From: Halomonas sp. HL-48
Lineage (GTDB): Bacteria > Pseudomonadota > Gammaproteobacteria > Pseudomonadales > Halomonadaceae
Assembly: GCF_001314875.1 (NCBI RefSeq)
Contig: NZ_LJZS01000010.1
Location: 62,001-126,000 of the forward strand
Length of the DNA: 64,000 bases
Direction: 5' to 3'
Positions 27,373 to 36,540 of this stretch are shown here, piece by piece (within the stretch, counting starts at the first letter, position 1; each line of letters opens with the position of its first letter). Below the pieces are notes generated by a model, which saw only the letters and a program-made list of their open reading frames with translations, was not told the origin of the DNA and did not search any database. The translations under genes and the position numbers were made by a program.

Positions 27373-27491
27373 TTTGGGGCGCCTTTTGTGGAGGCCGTGC
27401 CGTTCGCCAAGTGGGACGTGATAGGCAGCAGAATCATTGTCTTAGCCTTACTATGTTCTGGAGGTTAATAGCTGAATTATAGATAGCGATT

Positions 27492-27510
27492 CTAAATGAT
27501 AATAATTAGC
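27492..27510. promoter_or_regulatory. Fur box-like site between fhuB and siderophore-interacting protein gene
   Basis: CTAAATGATAATAATTAGC agrees with the 19-bp Fur consensus at 14 positions by eye. It is 38 bp before the rightward ATG. A weaker match (11/19) lies at 27423-27441, nearer fhuB. Confidence 0.65.
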
Positions 27511-27547
27511 ACTACAATTGACTCCTGATATAAAGGAGACCCGCACC

Positions 27548-28489
27548 ATGGCAGCCAAGCCGAGCTATCAGCTTTTTGACATCACCCTTGCGAGACGTAC
27601 CCAGGTCAGCGCCTCGCTCGTCAGGTTTACCTTTACCGGCCCAGACGTTGGCCATATGGCGACCTACGCCCCGGATCAGCGCGTCAAGCTATTCTTCCCC
27701 GAAGGCGGTGGCAGCCTTGATCCACTGTTCGAGATCGCCAAGCTGGAAGAGCACGACTGGTACGGCGCCTATCGCGCTCTACCGGATGCCCAGCGGCCCT
27801 CTGCCCGCACTTACACCATCCGCGCCCTGCGCCCGGAAAAAGCCGAAGTGGATGTAGAGTTCGTGCTACATGGCGACAATGGCCCCGCCTCGCGCTGGGC
27901 AATGCGCGCCCGCCCCGGCGACCGCCTGGCCATGACAGCCCCCGACGCTAACGTGGAAGGCCCAAAGCTAGGCTACGAGTGGAAGCCGCCCAAGGGCGTA
28001 CGCCGGATCCTGATTATCGCCGACGAAACCGCCCTCCCCGCGGCGGCTGGCATTCTGGAAACTCTCGATGACCTGCCGCTCAAACCCAGGGTCGAAGCAC
28101 TGTTCGAAGTACCCCGCACTGACGACGTTCAGCCGCTGCCCCAAGCCGCCAAGCTGCGCTGGCTAGCCCGCGATGCTGAGTCCAGCTGCCAGCACGGGGA
28201 GCTGTTGATGAGAGCACTGCGTGATATTGATTTGCAGAAGGAAATTGTTGCGTTGGGGGGTAACCCGTCGAGCGCGACCAAGGGTAGTGAGGATGAACAA
28301 AACGAGGATGAAAGTGCTCCACTCTGGGAACCTGCCACTCTGGACGACAGCGCGCCCTTCTACGCCTGGATCGCCGCTGAAACCAAGGTCGCCATGAAGC
28401 TGCGCCGCTATTTGGTCAACGAGTGTGGGCTACCCAAGCAATACGTCACCAGCATGGGCTACTGGCGCAAGGAAAAGGCCAATGGCTAA
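27548..28489 (+). CDS. siderophore-interacting protein (SIP/ViuB family flavin reductase)
   Basis: 313 residues. The FAD-binding barrel carries VRFTFTGPDVGHMATYAPDQ and SARTYTIRALRPEKAEVDVEFVLHG, followed by GPASRWAMRARPGDRLAMTAP, and the NADPH-binding half has RRILIIADETALPAAAGILE and FYAWIAAETKVAMKLRRYLV. These proteins reduce cytoplasmic ferric siderophores with NAD(P)H. ATG at 27548 is preceded by AAAGGAG. An acidic insertion of about 40 residues (around residues 230-265, SSATKGSEDEQNEDESAP) is low-complexity. A Fur-like box is directly upstream. Decayed genes separate it from fhuC. Confidence 0.88.
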   Translation: MAAKPSYQLFDITLARRTQVSASLVRFTFTGPDVGHMATYAPDQRVKLFFPEGGGSLDPLFEIAKLEEHDWYGAYRALPDAQRPSARTYTIRALRPEKAEVDVEFVLHGDNGPASRWAMRARPGDRLAMTAPDANVEGPKLGYEWKPPKGVRRILIIADETALPAAAGILETLDDLPLKPRVEALFEVPRTDDVQPLPQAAKLRWLARDAESSCQHGELLMRALRDIDLQKEIVALGGNPSSATKGSEDEQNEDESAPLWEPATLDDSAPFYAWIAAETKVAMKLRRYLVNECGLPKQYVTSMGYWRKEKANG

Positions 28490-28543
28490 AGGCGCAGCAA
28501 ACTGCACAGCGCTCAACAGTGATCACCTAAGCATTCCAGCTCA

Positions 28544-28829
28544 AACACCTATTGGTTGGCGAGACAGCCCCCGCCTCTTCGGACGCATAAGCCGTGCGCC
28601 GCACTCGCGGGTCACGCTTCAATTTACCGTGTTGCTGGCCAGGCGGACATTGGGCCTCATAGCTCGTTAGGTTTTCTGATTCTGATCGTAACCCTGGCGC
28701 GTCTTGGCTGGGCATGGGTTAACCACAAGCAGCGTGCGCCCCATCCGCCTGGGCTGGGTGGTCGCTTGGCGCGCCTTGTACATATCACCTTTTATGCGCT
28801 GCTGCCGATACCCCAAGTGGCTGGGCATC
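28544..28829 (+). pseudogene. cytochrome b561 remnant
   Basis: No intact frame, but two frames together give a recognisable CybB-like sequence: WRDSPRLFGRISR (N-terminal start of the family), then TLQFTVLLA, then in another frame HSSLGFLILIVTLARLGWAW, NHKQRAPHPPGLGGRLARLV and HITFYALL. The match stops at about the third helix, where the inositol-monophosphatase remnant begins. At least one frameshift and loss of the C-terminal half are needed. An intact gene of the broader b561 family is at 38347, but is not closely similar. Confidence 0.55.
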
Positions 28830-29072
28830 AGCAGTCCAGGCTCGGCGGCGCTGGAGATCGCCTACATCAGTCTGGGCCGTTCTTGTTGCCTTTTGGTCCC
28901 AGGGCGCCAAGCTCGAGTTGTGGGATATCGCCGCGGGCATTTGATTGCCCGAGGAGCAGGCTGCACCGTAACCAATCTCAATGGCGAGCCGAACCCTGAA
29001 GAATGGAATAGCGTGATAGCGACACACCCGGATCACCATCATCAGTTGCTGGCATGTTTACGCGCCTGCTGA
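28830..29072 (+). pseudogene. inositol monophosphatase-family remnant (C-terminal part)
   Basis: Three successive frames rebuild the C-terminal core of an IMPase/CysQ-type phosphatase: SSPGSAALEIAYISLG, then AVLVAFWSQGAKLELWDIAAG (contains the family hallmark WDIAAG), then HLIARGAGCTVTNLNGEPNP with SVIATHPDHHHQLLACLRAC to a TGA at 29072. Two frameshifts and loss of the N-terminal catalytic part make it non-functional. Confidence 0.6.
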
Positions 29073-29176
29073 TAACCGCTTACATGCGTTTCTAGCTGCC
29101 CTATCTCCTCAGCCTCTCGACCTGGCCGCCATCCCGAGCAAGACCTAGCCGTGATCGTTCTTTTCATTTTTTGTTT

Positions 29177-29195
29177 AAAAATGAGAACTATTAGC
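29177..29195. promoter_or_regulatory. Fur box-like site upstream of fhuC
   Basis: AAAAATGAGAACTATTAGC matches the Fur consensus at about 13 of 19 positions and lies 46 bp before the fhuC ATG, so fhuC probably has its own iron-controlled promoter beyond the pseudogenes. Confidence 0.55.
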
Positions 29196-29241
29196 ACTAG
29201 AATGGAACCATTGTCATTTAACCAATCGCCAGGAGTCATTC

Positions 29242-30009
29242 ATGTTCGAGGTCAAAGGCGCCACCTTTGAAATCAATGGCAAGCCGCTGCTTCAGCCTAT
29301 TGAGCATAACTTCCATGAAGGCAAGGTATACGGCCTGATTGGCCACAATGGCTCGGGCAAGTCGACCTTGATAAAACTCATGGCCCAGCAGCAGCCCACC
29401 AGCCAGGGAGAAATCTACTTTGACCAGCGCCCGTTGAGCGACTGGGGCAACCGCGAGTTCGCTCGCCAAGTCGCCTACCTGCCTCAACACCTGCCCAGTG
29501 CTGAAAGCCTGACCGGGCGTGAACTGGTTTCCTTTGGCCGCTATCCATGGCACGGCTTACTCGGGCGCCACACCCACAAAGACAAAGACGCCATTGACCG
29601 CGCCATTGCCCTCACCCACACAGAAGACTTCGCCGACCGCCTGGTCGATACGCTTTCCGGCGGCGAGCGCCAGCGGGTCTGGCTGGCCATGCTACTGGCG
29701 CAAGGCAGCCGTTTTCTGCTGCTGGATGAACCGCTCGCGGCGCTGGATATCGCCCACCAGATCGAAGTGTTGGCGCTGATTCGCAAGCTGTGCGATGAGC
29801 TAAACCTCGGGGTGATTATCGTGCTGCACGATGTCAACATGGCCTCGCGCTATTGCGATGAGCTGATGGCGTTGCACAGCGGCCACCTGCTGGCCTGCGG
29901 CTCCCCCAATGACATGATGTGCGATAGCACCCTGGAAGCGATTTACGGGCTCCCCATGCAGGTCATGAAGCACCCGAACGGGGAGCACAATATCGCCGTG
30001 GCGCAGTGA
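29242..30009 (+). CDS. fhuC: Fe3+-siderophore ABC transporter ATP-binding protein
   Basis: 255 residues. Walker [16 protein letters not shown]-loop YLPQHLP, signature TLSGGERQRVWLAMLLAQGS, Walker B FLLLDEPLAALDIAHQ and VLHDVNMASRYCDE are those of FhuC/FecE ATPases. It energises import through FhuB. It is the only siderophore-import ATPase in the window and could also serve the FecCD-type permeases at 54206-56247, which have none. AGGAG lies nine bases before the ATG. The 220 bp to the convergent DUF1513 gene contain no obvious feature. Confidence 0.92.
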   Translation: MFEVKGATFEINGKPLLQPIEHNFHEGKVYGLIGHNGSGKSTLIKLMAQQQPTSQGEIYFDQRPLSDWGNREFARQVAYLPQHLPSAESLTGRELVSFGRYPWHGLLGRHTHKDKDAIDRAIALTHTEDFADRLVDTLSGGERQRVWLAMLLAQGSRFLLLDEPLAALDIAHQIEVLALIRKLCDELNLGVIIVLHDVNMASRYCDELMALHSGHLLACGSPNDMMCDSTLEAIYGLPMQVMKHPNGEHNIAVAQ

Positions 30010-30229
30010 TATGCTGCTTTTTGGGGTGGTGCTGCTCAAAGCCGCCAGAGTGTCGTCGACGGCATAGCCCTACTGATTCTCAGCCGACTAAACAGGGCTG
30101 AAGGCTAGCAGCCGCGTCTCTTGCCAAAAGGCGTCATTCATATTGACTGGCAATCAGTAGCTTGACAGCAAGATAGCCTGAACCGAAACGCTATACCTTA
30201 GAGCTCTCTCAAATAACTGTCACGAAGCG

Positions 30230-31318
30230 CTATGTCAGGTGGTTATCCCAGCGGAGTTCCAGGCTGGCAAGCAGCTCGGGCGCTTCCGAGTCAGGCGTTA
30301 CCCGGTAGAGCCCGCCCTGGCCGGAGGAGACCAGAAAGCCGCCGTTGCCGTCGCAGCGGGCACCGGCGGCGTCGGGCAGTTCCAGGTTGGCAACAAGCTT
30401 GCCTTTGGCGGCATCCAGCAGCAGTACTTGGTTGCCGCGGGGTGCGGTTACCAGAACGTTTGCCGAAACACGGCTGAACGCGACGCTGGCGGTGTAATGG
30501 TGCAGGCTGGCGGTGATATCCTCAGGCAGCGCCAGCTCGGAGAAGCGCCCGGCGGCATCCAGGCGGCAAATCAGCGGATGGGTCTCCCACTCGGGGCCTT
30601 CGAACTGGTACCCGGCAATCACCGTGCCGTCTTCCGCCACGTCGAGATGACGGCAGCTGAGCTGGTGGTGCGAGGGTTCATGGCGGGCTAGAATTTCGCC
30701 GCTGTGGCGATCCATCAGCAGCAGCGCCGGGGCCATGGTGTCCAGATTGAGTTTTACCCGGCCATAGTCAGGGTGGGTCTGAATGCCGCCCAAGCCAATC
30801 ACCAGGGTGTCGCCGTCCGGCATCAGCCGCAGCTCGTGAGGGCCGATGCCGTCCAGTGGCATATCGCGCACATGGGCGTAGTCGTTGGCAGCGTCGTAAA
30901 CCCGCACCAGCCCGGCGCTGTCCTCCAGGCGGTTGGCGGTGACATACAGGTAGCGCCCGCTCAGATCAAACACGCCGTGGCCGTAGAAATGGTAGCCCTC
31001 CTCTGCCGCAATGGTGTGGGCGAGTTGGCGGCTGTCACCATCGATCACATGCATCCGCGTGCCGGGGCGGCGGGCAAACAGCACCGCCTGGCGGGAATCC
31101 GGCCGCAAGCAACCGCCGTGGCAGCGCTTGGGCACTTCGATCATAAAGCGGGCCTGCCCATCCAGCGCCACACCGGCGATAAAATGCCCGCCGCTGAGAT
31201 CATCCACCGCGCTATACAGCCAATCCAGCTCTTCACGGCCGGGCAGCGCCCAGCTCAGCGGCGTCAGCGTCATGGCCATGCTGCCCAATCCTACCTTGAG
31301 TACCTGGCGTCGGTGCAT
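30230..31318 (-). CDS. DUF1513 domain protein (beta-propeller-like, periplasmic)
   Basis: 362 residues. The N-terminus has a twin-residue HRRQVLKVGLGSMAMTLTPLSWA, a Tat-like export signal (HRR rather than SRR). The body has repeating blades such as YHFYGHGVFDLSGRYLYVTA, GIGPHELRLMPDGDTLVIGLGG and SCRHLDVAEDGTVIAGYQFEG, as in DUF1513 proteins. It is the last gene of the imelysin cluster, three bases after the imelysin-like gene. The same four-gene set occurs in Pseudomonas and is iron-regulated there. Biochemical role unknown. Confidence 0.82.
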   Translation of the reverse strand: MHRRQVLKVGLGSMAMTLTPLSWALPGREELDWLYSAVDDLSGGHFIAGVALDGQARFMIEVPKRCHGGCLRPDSRQAVLFARRPGTRMHVIDGDSRQLAHTIAAEEGYHFYGHGVFDLSGRYLYVTANRLEDSAGLVRVYDAANDYAHVRDMPLDGIGPHELRLMPDGDTLVIGLGGIQTHPDYGRVKLNLDTMAPALLLMDRHSGEILARHEPSHHQLSCRHLDVAEDGTVIAGYQFEGPEWETHPLICRLDAAGRFSELALPEDITASLHHYTASVAFSRVSANVLVTAPRGNQVLLLDAAKGKLVANLELPDAAGARCDGNGGFLVSSGQGGLYRVTPDSEAPELLASLELRWDNHLT

Positions 31319-31321
31319 GGC

Positions 31322-32347
31322 TCAATCCCCGTCGCTGGAATTGAAGCCGCGCACCAGCCCCAGTTCAGCGGCTATCTCGTTACCCAGCAGGTGGCGTAGC
31401 TGGCTGATGTCGAGGTAGAGCGACTGCAGGCCGCGAAATGCCTCATCGTCTTCAAGGGAGGGCACCAAGCCCGGCGGCAGCTCGCGGGCCTGGGCGAGCG
31501 TCTTGTCGAGCTGGTCACGGAACGCCTCGGCGAGGGGCAGCGCATCGGCCTCGCGCAGCAGCGCGGTGAGGCCCGGCAAGAAGCCGGTACGCAGACCCTC
31601 CAGGCTACTCGCTACCAAACGAACCGATTGTTCACTGCGCCACGCTTCGGCCAGGTAGCCGTTGGCAGAAGCGCCTTTGAGGCCCATGGGCTCACCGAGG
31701 CGTTTGTCTTCGAGCTGCTCAAGGGTCTGGATGGCGCTGGCCAGGGTAGTTTCGGTGTAGTCAGAAGTTTCAATATAGTGCTCACCAAAGGCCTGCCAGT
31801 CGCGATGCAGCGCGTTTGTGGTATCCGCGAGATGCGTCGTGATGGCCTGCATCAAGTCGCAGGCGGCAGGATCGCTAAGGGCCTGCTCGCCCATGGCATC
31901 GTCATAGAGCAAGTACTCAAGGGCGGGGAAGCCTTGGATCGCTACGCTGTCAGCGGCGATATCCTGGGCATTCGGCGCGTCAGCTGCTTGCAGCCATCCG
32001 CCCACTTTGCGGCCCACCAGGTTTTTACGATCCGGCCAGAACTGCAGCTGCCAGCCCCGGCTGTTCTGCTCCACCGGGCCGAACTGGATAAAGCGCACTG
32101 CCTGCCAGGCTTGATAGGCACTCAGCCAGTCGTTTTCCAGCCGCTGCCTGTGCGACTCATCGGGGGCTTGGCAAAAGCGCGCGGCGCTAGTCTCCAGGCG
32201 CTCGGAGGCGGCACTCAGCTCGGCGTACTGCAGCTCCACCGCGCCGTGCCACATATCCCGCGGCGTGGGAGCGTCCGAAGCAAAAGAGAACGGCGCGGCC
32301 AATAGCGTACAGGCCAGCACCCCCAACCGTCGAAACGCAGCCATCAT
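31322..32347 (-). CDS. imelysin-like periplasmic protein (short form)
   Basis: 341 residues with signal peptide MMAAFRRLGVLACTLLAAPFSFA. The helical imelysin core is evident (AYQAWQAVRFIQFGPVEQNS, QFWPDRKNLVGRKVG, GFPALEYLLYD, RDWQAFGEHYIE). In place of the GxHxxE motif of classical imelysins it has GFPALE, so the histidine is missing, as in the IPPA-like subgroup. Imelysins are linked to iron uptake. Third in the operon, 43 bp after the di-heme oxidoreductase gene; either ATG at 32347 or 32344 is possible. Confidence 0.84.
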   Translation of the reverse strand: MMAAFRRLGVLACTLLAAPFSFASDAPTPRDMWHGAVELQYAELSAASERLETSAARFCQAPDESHRQRLENDWLSAYQAWQAVRFIQFGPVEQNSRGWQLQFWPDRKNLVGRKVGGWLQAADAPNAQDIAADSVAIQGFPALEYLLYDDAMGEQALSDPAACDLMQAITTHLADTTNALHRDWQAFGEHYIETSDYTETTLASAIQTLEQLEDKRLGEPMGLKGASANGYLAEAWRSEQSVRLVASSLEGLRTGFLPGLTALLREADALPLAEAFRDQLDKTLAQARELPPGLVPSLEDDEAFRGLQSLYLDISQLRHLLGNEIAAELGLVRGFNSSDGD

Positions 32348-32390
32348 CTAAACTCCTTGGCAATCAAACCTTTCAACCTTTCAACGACCC

Positions 32391-33824
32391 TTACAGGGAT
32401 TCAAGAAAACGAATGAGCTCAGCACGCTGATCCTCAGGCAAGTCACGATAGCCCTGTGCGGCCGCTTCCGCCTCTCCGCCGTGCCAGAGAATCGCCTCTT
32501 CCAGGGTACGGGCGCGGCCGTCGTGGAGAAAGCCCGCCCGGGGGTTAACCGTCTGTGCAAGGCCGATACCCCACAGCGGCGGGGTTCGCCATTCGCGGCC
32601 GTCGGCCTGGAACTCACTGCGATGATCCGCCAGAGCGTCGCCCATATCGTGCAACAACAGGTCGCTATAAGGCCATATGATCTGATCCGCTAGCGCCGGG
32701 CGTTCGGCATCCGAAGCGGTGCGATGGCGCGGCGTGTGGCAGCTGGCGCATCCCAGGGTATTGAACCGTTCGGCACCCTGCTTAACCGCCGGGTCGTCCA
32801 TGTTACGGCGCATCGGCACCGCCAGGCTGGAGGCGTAGAAAGTCACGAAGTCGGCCACATCGTCGCTGACCTCCGGTGTTCCGCCATCGGGAAAGTCATC
32901 GCAGCCCTGGCTCGCCATGCAGTCGGTTTGCGGCACCAGGCTGGACGTCAGCCCCATATCGCCAGCAAAGGCGTGCATGCCCTGCTGTTCGATGCTGGGC
33001 TCGCCGGCTTTCCAGCCGAAGCGCCCCATAACGGTGCTGCCCGTACGCAGATCCCAGACCTGATTGGCACGCCCGGAAATACGGTCGCCATCGGCGTCGT
33101 CAGGGTCGGCGGCGGCCAGCAGATCGGCTTCGGGAATCGCCGCCAGCAGCCCCAGACCAATCATCGGCGGCGCCAGCCGGGGCGAGATCTGCAGATCCTC
33201 AGGCAGCTCGCCGTAGGCGGGCTCGGCAATCGAGTAAAGCGGCTCCTGTAGGGTAACGCCCGTGCTATCGGCAAACGTCACCTCCCGAGGACGATACTCG
33301 ATCAGCATCCTGGCCTCCGGTTCGGCTCCGCCGATGGCCGCCGTTTGTAGCTGTAGGCCGTAGTTGGGCACGGGGAGCGCGCCGCGCTGCTCCAGAACCT
33401 TGGGCTCTGCTTGCTGAGCAGGCAGCGAAAGGCGCAGAAAAAGCGCAATGGGACTCTCGTCACCTGTCGGTGGGTGTCCCCGACCATCTTTTATGTGACA
33501 GCCCTGGCAGCTATTGGTATTGAGCAGCGGCCCCAGACCATCGCGCGCCTCAGTGCTGGCGGGGGCCGCCACCCAAGGGTTACGGAAGAAGCTGTTGCCG
33601 ACGCTGAAATCCAGCCGCTTGGTCATCGACATATTACCCAGCGGCAGCGAATAGGCGTTATGGTCGAACTGCTCCACCGACCCATCGCCGCCGCTCATGG
33701 GCGTCGTTTGGATGGGGTAATTCTGGGCTGGTGACTCGGCAGCCTGCGCAGGCATTGCCATCAGAGCCAACAGAAGACCGTTTAGCGAACACCGGCTTAA
33801 CGAGACACGGAATAAGCGGTACAT
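32391..33824 (-). CDS. di-heme oxidoreductase (thiol oxidoreductase-like, DHOR family)
   Basis: 477 residues from ATG 33824, where a Sec signal begins (LFRVSLSRCSLNGLLLALMA, cleavage near AQAAES). Two c-type heme sites are visible: SCQGCHIKDGRGHPP and LGCASCHTPRHRT. RISGRANQVWDLRTGSTVMGRFGWKA and the C-terminal PPLWGIGLAQTVNPRAGFLH are DHOR family signatures. It should be a periplasmic electron-transfer protein, always found with imelysins; perhaps it handles Fe(II)/Fe(III). An extended frame to 33908 is open but lacks a signal sequence at its start. Confidence 0.88.
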   Translation of the reverse strand: MYRLFRVSLSRCSLNGLLLALMAMPAQAAESPAQNYPIQTTPMSGGDGSVEQFDHNAYSLPLGNMSMTKRLDFSVGNSFFRNPWVAAPASTEARDGLGPLLNTNSCQGCHIKDGRGHPPTGDESPIALFLRLSLPAQQAEPKVLEQRGALPVPNYGLQLQTAAIGGAEPEARMLIEYRPREVTFADSTGVTLQEPLYSIAEPAYGELPEDLQISPRLAPPMIGLGLLAAIPEADLLAAADPDDADGDRISGRANQVWDLRTGSTVMGRFGWKAGEPSIEQQGMHAFAGDMGLTSSLVPQTDCMASQGCDDFPDGGTPEVSDDVADFVTFYASSLAVPMRRNMDDPAVKQGAERFNTLGCASCHTPRHRTASDAERPALADQIIWPYSDLLLHDMGDALADHRSEFQADGREWRTPPLWGIGLAQTVNPRAGFLHDGRARTLEEAILWHGGEAEAAAQGYRDLPEDQRAELIRFLESL

Positions 33825-33917
33825 GGTGATACCTTGAGACGGATGGCACGTGACACGAAGCACAAAAGCCGCACGGTGACGAGGCAACCGGCGGCTCGTG
33901 GGCATCAATAGGTTGCG

Positions 33918-35198
33918 TTAAAATTGATGGCCTGCGTCATCCGGTTGCAGCGACGTCACACCCAGCTCGCCCGCGGCCTGCTCGATGGATCCCGTTTGTA
34001 CCACCAGGGTGAGTATCGCGTCGTTGATCAATTCGCTGCCCTGCTCGTTACCAGGGGCAATCATCATATCGAAGGCCATTGGCGAGCTTTCCGCCTCGGC
34101 CGCCTGCTTGATCGCATCGAGGCGCGCCATCGTGGCGTCAAGCTGCTGAGCAAGGGTATCGGCAAGCTCGCTATCGTCCTGAGCCAATAGGTCTTGCAGC
34201 GAAGGCCCCTCGACCACGCTGCCGTCAAGGCGCTGGTAGGTGCCGGTGAATATATTCTGAATACCCTGACCGTTGTAGTAGTGGGAATTGTGAGTGTTGT
34301 CGCTGAAGCAGTCGTGCTCATCCTCGAACGAATTGGCTTCCAGCGCCACCTTCAAGCGCTCGCCTGCCAGCTCGCCAAGCGACAACGAGCCCATGCCGAA
34401 CAGCATGCGACGCAGGCCTTCCTGATCGCTCTCCGCCAGCAGTTCCTGACGATAGTTACCCTCGGTTTCCGGCGCCCACTGGGCCACCATCCACTCAAGG
34501 TCGTCGACTAACAGATCGGATACCGCGTCCAGGTAAGTGCGACGACGGTCGCAGTGGCCATGGGTGCAGTCGTCGCCGGTCTGAAAATCACTTGCCGGTC
34601 GCTCGCCGCTGCCCGCCTCGAAGCCGTTTAGATCCTGCCCCCAGAGCAGAAACTCGATGGCGTGATAACCGCTGGCGACGTTAGCTTCCGAGCCGCCGAT
34701 TTCATTCAGGTCGGCGAGGAGTTCTGGGGTGATCTCGCTGACGTCCAGGCTCTCACCCCCAACTGTGATTTGCTCGTTGGCGATGATATTGGCGGTGGCG
34801 CCTTCGTTACCCAGCTCATGCTGGTAGTCGTCGCCTTCCACATAATCGATCATGCCCTCATCCAGGGGCCAGGCGTTTAGCTGGCCTTCCCAGTCGTCGA
34901 CCACGGCATTGCCAAAGCGGAATACTTCGCTCTGCTGATAAGGCACCCGCGCCTGCAGCCAGGCTTGCCTGGCGGCTTGCAGCGTGTCGGCACTGGGGTT
35001 GGCGAGCAATTCGTCGATACGCTCGTTCAACACCTCGGCGGCGTTGAGCGCATCGGCGTAATTGGCATGGGCCAGATCGGCGTAGTGGTGCACGACAGCC
35101 TCGGCGTTGATCGAGTCGCTGGCATTCACGGCGAAAGGCATCAGGGCGCTAAGCGCAACGATGCCGACCAGAGGGCGACGAAGCGTAATGGCGGGCAT
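33918..35198 (-). CDS. imelysin family iron-regulated protein (IrpA/IcmP-like)
   Basis: 426 residues with signal peptide ITLRRPLVGIVALSALMPFA then VNAS. The imelysin motif GxHxxE is present as SGYHAIEFLLWGQDLNGF, with preceding WLQARVPYQQSEVFRFGN and later LDGSVVEGPSLQDLLAQ. IrpA/IcmP proteins are periplasmic or surface proteins needed under iron limitation; the once-proposed protease activity is doubtful. First gene of the four-gene unit, 93 bp ahead of the di-heme gene. Just upstream is AATGTAATTCATT (35280-35292), an inverted repeat that could be a poor Fur site. Confidence 0.88.
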   Translation of the reverse strand: MPAITLRRPLVGIVALSALMPFAVNASDSINAEAVVHHYADLAHANYADALNAAEVLNERIDELLANPSADTLQAARQAWLQARVPYQQSEVFRFGNAVVDDWEGQLNAWPLDEGMIDYVEGDDYQHELGNEGATANIIANEQITVGGESLDVSEITPELLADLNEIGGSEANVASGYHAIEFLLWGQDLNGFEAGSGERPASDFQTGDDCTHGHCDRRRTYLDAVSDLLVDDLEWMVAQWAPETEGNYRQELLAESDQEGLRRMLFGMGSLSLGELAGERLKVALEANSFEDEHDCFSDNTHNSHYYNGQGIQNIFTGTYQRLDGSVVEGPSLQDLLAQDDSELADTLAQQLDATMARLDAIKQAAEAESSPMAFDMMIAPGNEQGSELINDAILTLVVQTGSIEQAAGELGVTSLQPDDAGHQF

Positions 35199-35396
35199 GG
35201 CAGTGTCCTTTAGGCGATAACGTGACAGAAGGTCCGCAAAAGGTACTTATGCAAAGAGGTCTGCCGTACCTTTGACTGGAATGTAATTCATTGCTTTTTG
35301 ATATTCAATCTTATTTATAGCCTGATCACGGCCGCCTATTTGTCTAATCTTGCCTTTTTGCTTAACGTCACGGCTTCATGCCTTGGGAACACCGTC

Positions 35397-36266
35397 ATGC
35401 TGGATTACAAATTACTCAAAGCGCTGGCAACCGTGGTGGAATGCGGGGGGTTCGAACGCGCCGGCGACGTGCTGGGACTGTCGCAGTCGGCCGTTTCGCA
35501 ACGGGTCAAAGCCCTCGAAGTCCGTCTTGGGCAGCCCGTGCTGATCCGCCATCCTCATTTGGCGCCCACGCCGGCGGGGCAGCGGCTGTTGACGCACTAC
35601 CAGCAGGTTCAACTCCTTGAACGCGACTTGCGCGGCTCGCTTCCCACCCTGGACGACTCGGCACCCCGCCTGCGGATTGCGATCAATGCCGATAGCGTCG
35701 TGACCTGGTGGGCCGATGCCATCGCCGATATCTGCCAGGCCGAAGGGCTGTTGCTTGACCTGGTGATCGAAGATCAGGACGTCGGTCTCAAGCGCCTCCG
35801 CGATGGCGATGTCGCAGCATGCCTGTGCGCGACGCCTCATCCTATCGCCGGCGCGCGTTGCCTGGCATTGGGCGACATGCATTACCACCCGCTTGCTTCG
35901 CCCGACTACGTGGCGCGCCACTTTCCCCATGGCCCCAGCGCAGACGCTTTCCTTCAAGCACCCGCCATTGTCTATGGCCCACACGACCAGCTGCAGCACC
36001 AGTTTCTTGCCCAGTGTGGCTATCATGGCCGCTTCCCCTATCACTTATGCCCCTCATCGGAGGGCTTTATTCGCCTGGCAGCGGCGGGCATCGGCTACGG
36101 CATGATGCCGCAGTTACAGACCCATGCGCTGATGCAAAGCGGCCAACTGGTCAGCATTGCGCCCGGGCAGACCCTGAGTGTTCCGCTCTATTGGCATTAC
36201 TGGCGGCATAGCGGCAATCTGGTCGAGCGATTGACCGAGCGGCTGGCACAGGTCGCCTTGATTTAG
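35397..36266 (+). CDS. argP: LysR-family regulator, ArgP (IciA) type
   Basis: 289 residues. The N-terminal HTH (LDYKLLKALATVVECGGFER, LGLSQSAVSQRVKALEVRLG) and linker APTPAGQRLLTHYQQVQLLE follow ArgP closely, with a LysR effector domain after ~90. ArgP activates argO in response to arginine/lysine. ATG at 35397 is chosen because the HTH starts right there; the frame is open back to 35298 but the added stretch is not family-like. It is divergent from the imelysin operon, which need not be its target; the LysE/ArgO-type gene at 22107 is a candidate. Confidence 0.8.
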   Translation: MLDYKLLKALATVVECGGFERAGDVLGLSQSAVSQRVKALEVRLGQPVLIRHPHLAPTPAGQRLLTHYQQVQLLERDLRGSLPTLDDSAPRLRIAINADSVVTWWADAIADICQAEGLLLDLVIEDQDVGLKRLRDGDVAACLCATPHPIAGARCLALGDMHYHPLASPDYVARHFPHGPSADAFLQAPAIVYGPHDQLQHQFLAQCGYHGRFPYHLCPSSEGFIRLAAAGIGYGMMPQLQTHALMQSGQLVSIAPGQTLSVPLYWHYWRHSGNLVERLTERLAQVALI

Positions 36267-36540
36267 ATCATGCATTTTTCCAATGCCACCGCCGAAACCC
36301 TCCTACACTTTCACTTATCATCACTTGCACAAGCCGGGTAGTCGGGAATAGCTGAATTACCGTTGACCTATTACGTGTCATCAGAACGACGTAAATGCCA
36401 GAGTTAACTAAGTAGCCTTTACATTCATCACACGCGGGCGAAGCGCGTGCGATAGCCAGGATGACAAGTCCCGACAGCGGTAATGGCCTTTAGGGAAGGG
36501 GCCACGGGGGGGAGAGAAAAACATAACCAAAGCGACCTCT

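Noticed and set aside
28544-29072. One intact hypothetical gene in this interval
   Set aside because: Three frames each hold only a part of two known families, so decay is the simpler reading.
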